A stretch of 64,000 nucleotides of DNA, from positions 13,244,844 through 13,308,843 of the forward strand of contig NC_087067.1 of assembly GCF_963678635.1 (NCBI RefSeq). The letters are read 5' to 3'. This document shows positions 45,306-57,679 of the stretch, in pieces. Every line of letters starts with the position of its first letter. Position 1 is the first letter of the stretch. Below the pieces are notes generated by a model. The model saw only the letters and a list, made by a program, of their open reading frames with translations, searched no databases and was not told the DNA's origin. This DNA comes from Symsagittifera roscoffensis (Eukaryota; Xenacoelomorpha; Acoela; Convolutidae). A program made the position numbers and the translations under genes.

Positions 45306-47330
45306 ATGGGTCCGAAGCTTGCCAAATACCCAAGGTATGGGAGATCCTATAGGACTTCACAGCTAGCCAAAACGTTGGCCGTGTACAATCGATCAGACCC
45401 TGGAGCAGCGAGATTAATTATCGTGGCGGGATCGGTCTTCGAGGGGACGTCGACGAAGTTATTTTTTACCGGAAACCCTAGTGTATCTGCTGCCTGGAGC
45501 GGAACTGAATCAAATGCTGACCCTGGTGGTGGCTATAAATCACTGGAGATGCTAGAGTCCGATAACCATTTGATGGAATCATGGCCTGGGGTGTTACAAA
45601 TGATCCAGAAGCACATCAGAGGATGGAAGATTGGTCTTGAGGCGGAGATGGGATTTCCCGTGAGTGAGGCCTACAGTTTGCCAATGAATGCGAAATCTCT
45701 AATGGGATTGGTAATGGCCCACCTGTGCGGAAGCCACTACCCGTTACACATGGCGATGGTGAAGGCATCCAGTCAGAGTGTAATAATTGACAAAGCCTTC
45801 TCAATACCCAAGTGTGTACGCCTGGCTCGAGTGTCGCATCACTCACATAGACTGTTGAAGAAGATCCTAGAGGCTGTGCCGGGGGACCAAAGAGAGAAAT
45901 TGAGTGAGATCTGGGGAGGAACTCTTGAGCTAAGAAATTGAAAACACGAGTGATTTCGAGAGACAGAACACGATCGGCAAAGCGATGAATAGTGCCCCAG
46001 CCATGGAAGAAAATGACGTGACACATGAGAAAATGATGGAGTTTGAACCTCTGTTGGAAGTTCCGGGAGAACGCAACCTCCGGAGTATTGCGTGAGCCAG
46101 AGCTGTTGCTATTTGCGGGAATGAATGACCACCTGCATGCGGCAAGACTTCTAGAGCACCTGACAAGCGGTAAACCAACCCCCAAGCAAATTTGGGAAGC
46201 AATCCAGTCGCTGTTTGCAGCGATGAACGAGGTGCAGGAGTTAGTAGCTTCTCGATTCGGGCCAAAGACGAGAGTGGTGTTCACGCAATCGCCAGGCTAC
46301 GCGAGCATGCCACCAGCCTTACAGTTGGTGTATGCAATGTTGATTCTGATAGCGGAGGGCAACGTGTGGCGGATGCTTATGACTGATCCGAATCGCGAAT
46401 TGGAGCCAGTAAACTTGAAACTTCTTAAGTCGGAAGTGACAACGGCATGGGCGCATGCATCTCATGCTCTGAGGGGATTTTACGAGTTGGCAGACATCTT
46501 GATCGTGCTGGATGAGGTCCTCTGCCTTGAGGTGTCGAATCTTGCCTGGCAGCTGAAGTTCAACCCGGAGATAGGGACTATCACCCTGTGATAACCCATA
46601 TAACAGGCAGCCTGTGGTTCCGGAGTATGGATCTGACAATCAGGAGCTCCACCAGCAGGGCGAGAGGACCGAGTAAGGAAAGAAAAAATGTGGCCGCGGC
46701 CGAGAAACAACTAGAGTCGATGGGATATCGCTTGACACAAGAGAGAGGGAGATGGCCGTTTCTGACCCCGAGACTCGAGAATTCGACGGACAAAACGAGG
46801 GAGAGTGCTCCACTCCTCATAAAACAAATATGGGGGTTTCTTGAGGAGCACCTAAAGGTGACAGAAAATAGGGAAATGACGGTGGAAAGATTTGTCACAG
46901 CAGCCAATGAAGTCACCATCGGGGGATTCTGGATGGAGCATGCCAAGGGCGAGCTGAATACCAGGAAGAACCACGGTACTTTGAGATTCTTGAGCCCGTG
47001 CTGGGAAAAGGAGTGTCTGAGCAAAGTGTTCTACGCGGGAGACACCATCTTTGAAGCATTTGTGCAGGAGCTCTTGAATATGCCCATCAACCTCCTGCTA
47101 GCCTTGTATCTGGTATACCCCAGGTACCTGTTCAATATGGATCCGGCGTACTTATTCAGTAGGGGCGTGGAAACGATCCGCATTGACGGGTATTTGACGC
47201 TGGTGCTCCTGACGCACGGGGAATTAACGGCATTTCATCGGTTGATGAAGTATGGGGAACCCCTGTCGGTAAGGAAGGCTCACCCGAGTGTGAGGACCTA
47301 TTCGTACAAGTGAGCTGCTGGACTGAAGAC
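45306..47330 (+). pseudogene. Second SGNH-like domain and following helical region of ORF2 (element C), with inserted ORF3 segment
   Basis: It opens with I-I-V-A-G-S-V-F-E-G, is interrupted at 45539-46090 by a copy of ORF3 sequence (see the repeat entry), then resumes with L-L-L-F-A-G-M-N-D-H and A-M-N-E-V-Q-E-L-V to about 46591. A one-base shift leads to 46588-47313 with R-F-V-T-A-A-N-E-V-T-I-G-G-F, a helical region not present in B because of the deletion there. It probably folds with the first domain. Confidence 0.6.
45539..46090 (+). repeat. Ectopic copy of ORF3 segment inside ORF2
   Basis: About 550 bases ~95% identical to 50949-51510, joined at short shared words (CTGGAGATG on the left, CGGAGTAT/TTGCG on the right). 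It replaces the region between blocks II and III of the second SGNH-like domain. Confidence 0.9.
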
Positions 47331-47630
47331 GTTGCTTGTGGAGTGTCTTCTGATGCAGAATCGATACTTGACGGGCGAAGAAAAAATCCCAAAACGAGAG
47401 AAGAAGTGAGAGAGGCGAGTGGGGGCAAAACTCTTATGACTGACCTGTGTTTGGCCGTGAGATCTGACCCGGTGGGGATGATCAGAGGCTTGTGGGAAGT
47501 GGTGACCTGCGTCTATAGGCTAGCAGTGGTGGCATATCGGCACTCGGTGGTGCACGTGAGCCTGATTAGCATTCTAGATGGCACGGCTCAACTGGTGCAG
47601 ACAGGAAGACTTGAGAGCGCGGATGAGTGA
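47310..47630 (+). pseudogene. ORF2 C-terminus (element C), overlapping ORF3 start
   Basis: The end of the ORF2 protein after a frame change near 47310, hydrophobic and helical in the last ~60 residues (V-Y-R-L-A-V-V-A-Y and following). Its TGA (47628-47630) lies inside the first three codons of ORF3, sharing ATGAGTGA. Confidence 0.55.
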
Positions 47631-50600
47631 GACAGTGCTTTTTGGAAAAGCGAAGGATCCCTAGCTAGTGGTGTTCAACTTCAGGGGACAACTGCTGTGC
47701 AGATTGGGAGGAAAACGTGAAGGTCCCATCGAGGCCTATCCCAAGTTCTGGAAACTGAATCCGGTGGCGGGGGACAAGAGTGAAGTCTTGAGGATCCCGG
47801 CGTGGACGAGAAGTTTCGAATTCACGAAAAAAATGGAAACGATACTAGCCCTACCCGCTGCCGTCCCCGAGTTCCCGACGGTGAGATGAATGGCCCTGGG
47901 AATGAACAACCCCATGGTAGTCCCTTCCCTACACGCGAGAGCCACGGTGGAGAGACATCAAAGAGAATTCACGGACGGCTGGGATCCTTTGTTCATTGGA
48001 TACCAGGCAGCGGTGTATTTCCACACGTGTGAAATCAAGATAAATTCGTGGACTACACAAGCAAAGAAGATGCGAGGCTCGATGCCCCCTAAGTTTGAGG
48101 TCCGGGATGTCTTGAGAACGCTTGAGGAGGCTGGACTTGAGACCAAACTGCCAATATATAACGATGGAAGGATGATCATGGGGGAGGGTCGCATGGCTCT
48201 GAAGGACGACATGAATTTTGCCACAAGAAAGTACCGATCGCCTTATGGGCTGGAGGAGTTGGAGTTGAGGCAAGAGGGGAAAAGGCTCGATTCGACAGGA
48301 CCCCAGTATGTACCCCTCACAGAGTATAAGCAGATGGATCCGACAACACCCTCACCCTTGTCAGTGGGCACCCCTGGAGATACGAGAAGAATCCTTGTGG
48401 AAAACAGGTTCAGGGATGTGCTAGAAAGAGAACAAGCCGAATCAGGAGAGGAGGAAAGCATGGACAAAACCCTCAGTGGAGCAGGAGAAGAGATGGAGGT
48501 GGGAAACACACCTGATCAGGGCGCAGCGGAAGGGGATTTTAACACGCATGAGTTACTGCAAGACTTGAGTGGGGACAACTGGGCGAACACGGCCACGCCA
48601 CTCCTGGGATCTCCCCGCAAAGATCTGGAACTGCTCTTGGCGAGTGAAACCTCCAACATGGGAATGATGCTCTTGAGTGCGGAAGAAAGCAAGAGGAACA
48701 CTTTTGAGGGCAATAAATGGATGCTCTTGAACACGCTAGATGAGAAGGCGTGGCAAGATTTCTTGAGTGAATTCCAAGAACCAGAAAGTAGGGCGCGAGG
48801 CTAAGCTGGAAGACTTCAAGGAGGAACTGTGGAGTACGGTGATGAAGTGCGGGGAACCTGTCCTGATTGGCACCGGACTAGACGAGAAAGCGAGAAAGGA
48901 GCTACTTGAGAAGATGATTAGTCTGAGGGAACCGGAGCAAAAGACTGAGGCCGACCCACAAAAAGACAGCTCTACTCTGAATAAAAAAACTGATGATAAT
49001 GGAATTAGGACTGCAATGGATGATAAAAATGAGACAAGTAAAATAATTTTAAAAATTAAAATCCTTGAGGCTCGAGAAGGGGGAGGCAAGAGTCGTAGAG
49101 TCAAGATCTGGATAAAGAAGTTGAGTCAGTGATGATAGTGGCGTCGCCCCCGACTGAAGGAATAAGGTCTAGGAAGAGGAAACGGGAGACAGAAGAGGCA
49201 AATCCTTTCGATAGGCAAGATAAAGTCCGGATGCGGTTTCAGAGAAGAATCTAAAAGAGACGGATCCCATGATTCTAGCGCGATGGAAGACAGCGGCCTA
49301 CAAGGGCAGCGCAGCATCCAGGAAGTTGGCCAAGGTGCTGGGGGAAATGGAAGCCTCGACGACTCCGGTAACGGAGGAGGACTTCAAACCCCAAAAGGCA
49401 ATCCCAAAAGGCAAACGTGAAAAGGGGTTCGACTAATGGACAAACGTGGGATGTGGACATCGGCAGGGAATGGCATTCGACTCAACACCAAACCATTGGT
49501 AAGCAGGTGACGTGCGATCCTCTTGAGAGAAAGGCGATGAGAACCACTGCTCGACCTTGGTGGATAGCTCTGGATACCACGAAAGAATTGGAGAGTTGCC
49601 TGAAGAAGCTTGATCGCGGGGTATCCCGCATGCGGCGGCATTGGGCTACCCAGCAGAAGGCCGAAGTTATTAAGCTAGAGTTGGGAAACCAGCTGGGGCA
49701 GACTTGGGAGAACTTGCTGCTAGAGTACTTTGAAGATGCGATGAGAGCACCCTCGTCGGCTTTGCTATTGACGGCGAATCCTTTTGTCAGAACGGCAGGA
49801 CAGTTGATGTTCACATGGAGTTTGGCGGGAGTGGCGTTAGAGGCGTTGACCTCGCACGACAAACTTAAGCTGGGCGACAAGGGTCTGCGGGTGTACCAAA
49901 TGCTGGTGCAGCATAATGCCCGAGACAACTCGGGTTTGAGCCTAGCGAGGAGAAAAGATGGCACTTGAATCTTGAGGTGGATCATGTCAGTGATAACCGA
50001 CACTACTGTTGAAGTGTGCCATCAAAAAGCGATGGGAAGTAAGACTATGGAAAGGAGAGTCTCCACTGTCATCTTGAACGTGTACCAGAGTACTGGAATC
50101 GAAAAAGGGGATGGGTCAAGGCAGTCTCTAGAAAGCCATGGGAAGCTTGATGAAATACGAAGGTTCTACATCAAGAAATTCGAGGAGAAGCATGACGTGC
50201 ATCGTGATTCAGCTCGAGCAGAAGACTGTTCGAAGCCCACAAAACGGGGAGAGTATCAATATGTGTCTGGAGTAATAGGAATAGCTTATAACCTTTTCTT
50301 GGATTCGGAGGCCGGAAAAGCCTATATGAATTTTGAGAGGGCGGAACTGTTAAACTTCTGGACAGAGAAAATCATTGAGATTGAACCGATGAAAAGGGAA
50401 AGGCCAAGCCTAGGTCTGTTACTGGAGAAGATGCCAGAGGTGATCAGCGTACCGCGCTCGAACAAGAGGGTGGATCCAACAATGGGAAATGGAAATGACA
50501 TGTTGATTACAAATTTGGGGACTAATTGGAAGTTGCCGAGACCTTCTTGGTGCCACATCCCCACGCGAGTTTGATTGAAGAAGTCACGGAGCAAGTGAGA

Positions 50601-52176
50601 CTGTCACCAGCGAAGGATGAGGACTTGGGGAATCTGAATGTGGTGCACAAAATGTCCTACCTCATCAAAAGGAATTGGAGGAAACAACGAGCAAGCTGGA
50701 TATGTTAGTGAAGAAGATGGAACCGGGTAGTTGTTTGGACCTAGTGTGTGCAGGTGCAGGGCATTCCTGTGACGGCCGATCCTGCGTCAGAATACAATCT
50801 TTTCAAAAGAAGAACTTAGCCACGTGGTTTGATGACATCCCGGAGAAAGAAAAAAGTTAGGTTCAGATAGTGGCTGAATGTTATGCGAGCACCACTGTGA
50901 ACATAGCTACGGCATTGGGATTCTTCTCGAGGATGTGTGGCTTGCAATCACTGGAGATGCTAGAGTCCGAGCACCATTTGGTGACGGCGTTGAGCGTGGA
51001 ATCATGGCCTGCAATGCTACAAATGATCCAGAAACACATCAGAGGATGGAAGATTGGTCTTGAGGCGGAGATGGGATTTCCCGTGAGTGAGGCCTACATT
51101 TTGCCAATGAATGCGAAATCTCTAGTGGAATCGGTAAGGCCAACCTGTGTGGAAGCCACTACCCAATACACATGGCGATGGTGGAGGCATCCAGTCAGAG
51201 GGTATTAATTGACAAAGCTTTCTCGATACCCAAGTGTGTACGCCTGGCTCGAGTGTCGCATCACTCACATACACTGTTGAAGAAGATCCTGAGAGCTGTG
51301 CCGAGGGACCAAAGGGAGAAATTGAGTGAGATCTGGGGAGGACCTCTTGAGCTTAGAAAGCGAAAACACGAGTGATTTCGAGAGACAGAATACGATCGGC
51401 AAAGCGATGAATACTGCCCCAGCCATAGAAGAAAATGACGTGACACATGAGAAAATGATGGAGTTTGAACCTCTGTTGGAAGTTCCGGGAGAACGCAACC
51501 TCCGGAGTATAAACCTGACACACGGGGAATGCCCATGCAACTGTCTGGCAACTGTCGTTGCCGTGGATCGAGGAAAACGTGACGAAATATCGAGAGTCGA
51601 CGGCACCAACATTGGAATCAATACATGCCATTGATTGCAGCCGGAGGCTTGAGTTGTTTGAGACTGCGTGCAAAGTATTCTCTATACCCATGGAGATGAG
51701 GCACGTGTTGAGTTGCATGAGATTCTACACGGTCTTGGTTGTACACGGTGACGAAGGATCACATGAAGAAGCGTCAGAAAGAGTATCGACAGTTCCTGGC
51801 CGAGATAGGGCCGGAAGCTTTCAAGAGACCCTTGCTAACCCATCGCAATGCGATAACCACGGGTTGGAAAAAAGTTGGTAGAGAGTCTCAAGATAACACC
51901 AAAGCGATGGAATCGATATTGGAGGAGGACTTGGCGAAGAACTTGAGCCTGAGCTTGCACAATTCATTTTGCTTGAATAGGGAGTCTAAAGTGAAGGGTC
52001 TGTCGAATCAGGCGAAAAGACTACAAGGGCAAAAGGAATGGATGCGGACCTACGAACAGCTGAAAGCATCGGAAGAGATCGTAATCAGTTCCGATGACAA
52101 AGAAGAACTGGCAAGGCAGATTACGATGTCGAGTGTGTCAGGACCCAGTAATTCAAAGACAAGGGGCACGAATTGA
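47623..52176 (+). pseudogene. ORF3 of element C, unknown protein, multiply disrupted
   Basis: Homologous over its length to A ORF3 (7-4680), starting with the same M-S-E. Breaks include TAG 47662-47664, TGA 47887-47889, a shift near 48780, a noncoding-looking gap 49135-49415, then pieces at 49417-49968, 49972-50574, 50870-51208, 51172-51375 and 51739-52176. Shared landmarks are F-I-G-Y-Q-A-A-V (A: F-V-G-R-N-A-A-V), the segment Y-V-S-G-V-I-G-I-A-Y-N, F-S-I-P-K-C-V-R-L-A-R and G-P-E-A-F-K-R-P-L-L-T-H-R-N-A. I do not recognise the family. Confidence 0.7.
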
Positions 52177-53470
52177 AGAGGGTGTTCAGAGATTGGTTCT
52201 TGAGTCGAGAGCCGAGGAAAGAAAGGGGGGCTTGAGTGTGAACTCAGATGAAATCTGAGGGCACGGAAAAGAAATTTTAATAAAAGATTGTTGTTACTAG
52301 TATATTATATCTACTATATAAATCAAAAAGCTGCACGACAATTTTCTGAATGGGCAAAAAAAAGAAATTTTAAGTGATAGCTTACAAAGCGGAAATTCAG
52401 GGTGCAGGTTTATGCAGATTTTGATTGCTGTTTAGCGATAATGTGACAATTTTGCATGGCTGTGAAATTGGGGGTGTAGATAAAGTTAAATCTGCTGCAA
52501 ACTTCTGTTAATGACCACTGGCACTGTATCTTGAGTGGCACTCAACTTTCTGGAGGCTTACCAACAGACGACGACACGCGACGAGGACATCGATGTTGAG
52601 TCCGGCGACTATGTGCCAGTCGGTCATAGTTGGAAGTTTGACCTTGAGCAACGTTTAGTCTTGATTTTAGGGTGAAATGCAACTTTAAAAAATTGGAATT
52701 GAGCATGTCATGCTCAAGTTTCTCGCGACAACTGAAAATACAAGAAAAAAAGATCAGAAGAACCGAACTACAATCGCGGCAAAGTAGTCAAAAAGAAGCG
52801 GCGGGAAATTGCTATTCGCAATTTCCAATGCATAATTCGAACAAGAGTAGAGCTTTCTTTATCTTGGCAGAAGACAGAAAGTAATCGCGAGTGGAGAAAA
52901 GCAAAATTGTGCAGAGTGGACCAGAGTGAACCTTCGGTGGAAAGGTGGACAGCTGAAGCTGCCCGATGGTCTAGATCCAAAACTTGTTTCTTGACTCAAA
53001 ACTTGTTTATTTCAAACTTCTTGAGTTAAACTTATTTACCCAATCAATTATAGAGTTGCTTCATAATTTAGTTAGTCGATTCTAGAGTTCGTGTCGGTAT
53101 GTGAGCTTAATTTAATTTTCATGAGTGTGTTTTACATTGTTATGTTGAGTTAGGGAGAGTTTTGGGTTGATCCATCTGAAATAAACCAAAGGTCCACTGT
53201 CTAACAAAAAGTAACTATACATAAGGTTTCGAACCTGTTTTTAACGGCGTTCCCGTATTTTAGGTAATTCTAGAGTGGGGGGGGCGGCATTTTGGTTGTG
53301 GCCTTTAAGCTGAAACGCGGGTTTTAGTCTCATATCGCAAATGAACCGAATTGGCTCCGACCGCTTGAGGTAGAAAAACACAAAAGATAGTGTCCCTGAC
53401 TCTTGAGCCAATGGTTATAGTGCCTATTTTTCTTCAACTTCATATATGACTTAAGTATGCGACTGTTACA
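52049..53470 (+). repeat. 3' LTR of element C
   Basis: Aligns with the B LTR along its length (roughly 80-85% by eye), ending GCGACTGTTACA at 53470. TATA-like box at 52317-52323. The first ~125 bases are the end of ORF3. The 5' partner is the broken LTR at 25905-26264 plus 30206-30282. Confidence 0.8.
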
Positions 53471-53644
53471 AACTGGAACACACCCGAGTACAAAGTTTCT
53501 CCCATTTTCAATAGTCGGAACAATAGCCAGAAATTTAGGTTTAGAATAAACGGAAATTATATTTCTTCAATTGAATGTATTTTCAGTGTTTTTCTGAAGA
53601 AAAAAAATATGGACGTTGATTTTACAGTAGACACGAAGGGTATG
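53471..53644. other. Spacer after element C, nothing recognised
   Basis: AT-rich, no repeat match in the window and no ORF of note. Confidence 0.4.
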
Positions 53645-53699
53645 CTTGAAGATCTCAGCTTTTAAGCTCATTATGAACGGTAGAGAGCAACTAAGATGT

Positions 53700-54230
53700 A
53701 GCCCCTCAAATGCTAGAGCAGAGATAAAAATAAACGATCGAGTCATCCTTCGTAAGACTTTGCCACGAGATAACGGATTCAGTGCAGTAAGAACGGACAA
53801 AGTGTCTCAATTTTGTCAGCTGCACACAGTTCTTAGCTGGAGATTTCAATATTGGAGTGAGCCAGAAGAACGCTATGTCTACCATGGTCGAAAGAAACTC
53901 AAAATTCTAACAAAGTCTGGTAACAATTTCATCCTTCTGCAAATGCTAGAGCAGAGATAAAAGAACGATCAAGTCATCCTTCGTAAGATTTTGCCACGAG
54001 ATAACGGATTCAGTGCAGTAAGAACGGACAAAGTGTCTCAATTTTGTCAGCTGCACACAGTTCTCAGCTGGAGATCTCAATATTGGAGTGAGCCAGAAGA
54101 ACGCTATGTCTACCATGGTCGAAAGAAACTCAAAATTCTAACAAAGTCTGGTAACAATTTCATCCTTCTGCAAATGCTAGAGCAGAGATAAAAAAACAAT
54201 CGAGTCATCCTTTGTAAGATTTTGCCACGA
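53700..54230 (+). repeat. 231-bp tandem repeat, copy 1 (two units and a part)
   Basis: CAAATGCTAGAGCAGAGATA recurs at 53707, 53940 and 54171. Each unit encodes F-S-A-V-R-T-D-K-V-S-Q-F-C-Q-L-H-T-V and Y-W-S-E-P-E-E-R-Y-V-Y-H-G before a stop at the unit end. Confidence 0.85.
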
Positions 54231-54727
54231 GTTCACAGATTCAGTGCAGTAAGAACGGACAAAGTGTCTCAGTTTTGTCAGCTACACTCAGTTCTCAATG
54301 AGAATTTGCAGTCGATTGAGGTACTCAGAAGGTCAGTAGAAAACTATTTGTTGTATTTCCTCTACGATAATTTCGATGGGACTGAAGCTCTTGTTTTTGA
54401 TCGATTCAAAGTGTTCTCAGACAAACAAATCAGGTCCTTAGAGGTGGTTGAAGGATCTCAACCCAGACCCCATAAACCTGAGCGTGAGCAGCAGATGTTC
54501 TTAACAGAAAAGAACCGATCTCATAAAAATGGATCCTCTTTACCACAGTGTAAAGTTCAAATCTGCCAAAAGCGACAAGCATATGGCAGTGTTGAAAATA
54601 CAGATCAATAATAACGTCAAAAAAAAATTTGTGGCCAGCAAAAGGAAATACTTTAGTTGTTTGTCTGCTAGTCACAGCATCCTTTAACATCGCTGTTGAA
54701 CATATGTCGATAGAAGCATCATACAAA
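54222..54727 (+). pseudogene. Fragment of unidentified retroelement protein, copy 1
   Basis: The reading frame continues from the 231-bp repeats for 129 residues, including N-F-D-G-T-E-A-L-V-F, then is disrupted. The same text is at 58985-59464 with a different set of breaks. No family recognised; it probably belongs with the BEL/Pao-like fragment at 58091. Confidence 0.4.
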
Positions 54728-54939
54728 TCTTCACGGCAGTCCTAGCCAACCCACTCTTCATCTCGCAACGATAATGGATGCTCTTGAAATCAACCGAACT
54801 GAAGCTATCACATTACTTTCAATGGCAAATGTCAATGTTCGATCTCATCACTGTCGAGTTCTTCACTTGAGGGCGCTCCATAAAAATTGTGCTCAGACGA
54901 ACGTCGTCACCCTACAGGCCGTGCATATACCCTACATTA

Positions 54940-55105
54940 GATAAGCGTATACCCACTGTTTTGAGGAAACGTTTTTATTTGAGCAGAGCTTGAAAACAGG
55001 TTCTACGGACTTTCTCTCGAGAGTTTTAGCACCAATTGTGCATAAGGGTAATTTTGAGGGTAATTTTAAGCTTATAGGTAATGAATTAAATAGGCGACTG
55101 TTACA
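54940..55105 (+). repeat. Gypsy leader piece joined to LTR end
   Basis: GATAAGCGTATACCCACTG to the palindrome CTCTCGAGAG (55014-55023) matches the C leader at about 30738-30845. After ~50 bases the tail TAGGCGACTGTTACA (to 55105) matches the LTR end. Repeated at 59660-59824. Confidence 0.75.
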
Positions 55106-57675
55106 AAAATAAAAACGGAAAAGTAGCATAAACAACCTTTGTACACCTCAAAACTTGAAAGCATTGTGAAAAATAGCTAAAGCCAATAAAGCTTTTCAGT
55201 TTTTCGCTCATTTGTGCATCATCAGAATTAGAAGAATTAAAATTTTACCAAATGAACATCAATCATAATGGAGTGCGGTCTCTATTTAGACAAGCGCGTA
55301 TTCATTTTCGTCTGTAAGCAGACGAATACTTAAATCTATCAGAATGAGAAAAAAAATTTTACAAAATAAATTATCATTTATAAATTTCTTCCTTGTCTCG
55401 ATTCTGATTGGTTACTTTAGTACATGTCTGCTTACTGAAAACTGCTACAAAATTATCTTTGGAAATTTGGCTGAACAAATTATAGATTCGTCTGAGAAAT
55501 GGGACATCGAGATCGTGTTACAAATCATGGCTAGGTTTGTAAATACTTAAAACATGCGAACGCCTTTAAAAACCGGGTTAGAAACTCAAGTGAAAAGATT
55601 AGTTTTTACTGAATTGTATTTTTATTATAACTGAGACTTGTAGGTTAATTTATTATTCTCCAATATCTGATCTCAAACCAATTTTTTGCATGTAACTTTA
55701 CACTTTAGTACAGTACAAGATCATTCAAACGAATTGATATACTCTCTCCTCAACCCGTCTATTCACGACAACCTACCCCGAGGTTTAGAACAATTTCACT
55801 AAAAATGTAAGAATTAACAGTTTAGGAAATAAAAACTGACACCCGGGTTTTGCATCAACCATTCTAACACTTACGTCAAGAGATAATTTGGGAAACAAAT
55901 AAACAATGATAATTCATAACTGCCTAATTAAAGAAGTGAGATGCGACCCCGTTATTACACCGAAGAGACAAAAAAAAGGATATAGGTTAAAAAAGCAAAC
56001 AAATAAGAAGGCAATAATTTCAGAGCAAAAGCAAATAATTTCAGATGGATCAGCCTAAATTCCGCCTTATCTCAACAATGCACTCAAATTATTAACTTCA
56101 AAAATCACTTATTGACAACAACTTTGAAATCAATCGAGTAAAATAACAATAATAATTAGTTTAACAAAGGAATTAGGTCAGTTGGGTCACTTGAATGGGC
56201 GTGTAGCATTCGCCCAGACACTACACACCGACGGAGCGTATTGACGAGCCTATTAAACACTGACGGAGCCTATTGACGACTGGCTGACGTCAGTTACCTT
56301 GGTCCTACCCGTTTTTAACCATCTTGTCCTAGCTAGTTGAGTTGCTGGTCTGTTTAAGTGCTGTTTTCAAGTTACCATTTTAGGCCATAAGCCAATCCAA
56401 TTTTGATCAGCTTTCAGCATACAATAACCATGTAGCTGGGTCTCAGATCCCCAGAAAACGTGATTACTTTTGAAATATGGCTAGAAAACCCAATAAGTTA
56501 TGTTTTTACTGATAATTATATATCAAAACATTAATTGACTCTTTCCTCGACTTTTAATCCTCATGTTCAGAAAGAGCAAACTAAAATCGGCGTAATTTGA
56601 ACAAGTTCAGGGCATTACCCCAGCTAAAAAAATTTGTTAATGTTTGTCAAAGTTCTATGGGCACCGAGCCTCCAAATTTGACTTCTCGCGGAGCTAACGT
56701 TGTTTTCTCCCAATTTCTGATGCGCGAAAGGGTTTGGCTTTGTCCCGAATGTCCCAGTGGGCTTCGTTTATCCTTTTTTCTCTTCTTTTTTTTCGAATTT
56801 TACGTCTTGCAATCGGTTGTTCTGTTTATGATTTTTTTTCTGTTCAAATTGGCCATTTCTCGCATTTCTCAGAAATATTCTAGTCTGAATTGAACATTTG
56901 TTAAATTCTGGAACATTCTGAACCTGCTTTTGACTGTAACTGCGTTGACAACGCCTTTAATGTTGTTCTCATGCGTCGGAAAGTTCGACTGTGCCATCCG
57001 AGGGAATGGCACAGCGACCGCCCCAGTCAAGGTGCTCCCTACTCCAGAAATAATCTTCACTTTTCAAACTGTCAATAATCTCTATCGGGAACAAGACAGC
57101 TCTTCTCATTTTGGTTACCATTGTCAGAATTGCAAATGGCAATTTGAATTTAGGCTGATTATCTGTCTATTTTATATAATTTTGAAATCGTTTGATATGA
57201 TTTTTGACTTTCTGTTTCAGTTTTTGCGAGAAACTTGAGCATAACTTGGTCGAGTCGAATTTTCCAAAATTAGCATTTCAAGCCAAAAACAAGATGAAAA
57301 ATCAGGATATGACCAACTGTCGCACAAAACATGAAGTCTTGTACACTTTTTTGATTTTAGTTCACGCAAAACAAGAAGAAGACTTAAAGCATGAAAAGCA
57401 GGTTTTCAGCTTTCTAGTGTTGAAAACAGTTGTTGCCTTTATTATTTTCCGCACCTTATTTGACTTTTACTGCATCAATACTCACCACCATCATCTATGG
57501 TGTGTCAGTTTTATCATTACTCCTTTGATGTATGGCCTTACCAGGGCTTTTGTTCAACTTTACCTAATAATTTTATCAAGTGTCCTCGAGGCAAAATCAC
57601 AAGTCCATTATTCTGGGTATTGGTTGTCCATCAGATGCTATGTAACTGTCTTTTTTCATGGCCTCAAACATATTA
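55106..57675. other. AT-rich stretch without genes
   Basis: About 2.5 kb with only short chance frames. A perfect 8-bp hairpin TTCGTCTG-TAAG-CAGACGAA lies near 55300-55330. Homopolymer-rich T tracts near 56770-56850. Nothing else recognised. Confidence 0.4.
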
Positions 57676-57679
57676 ACAG

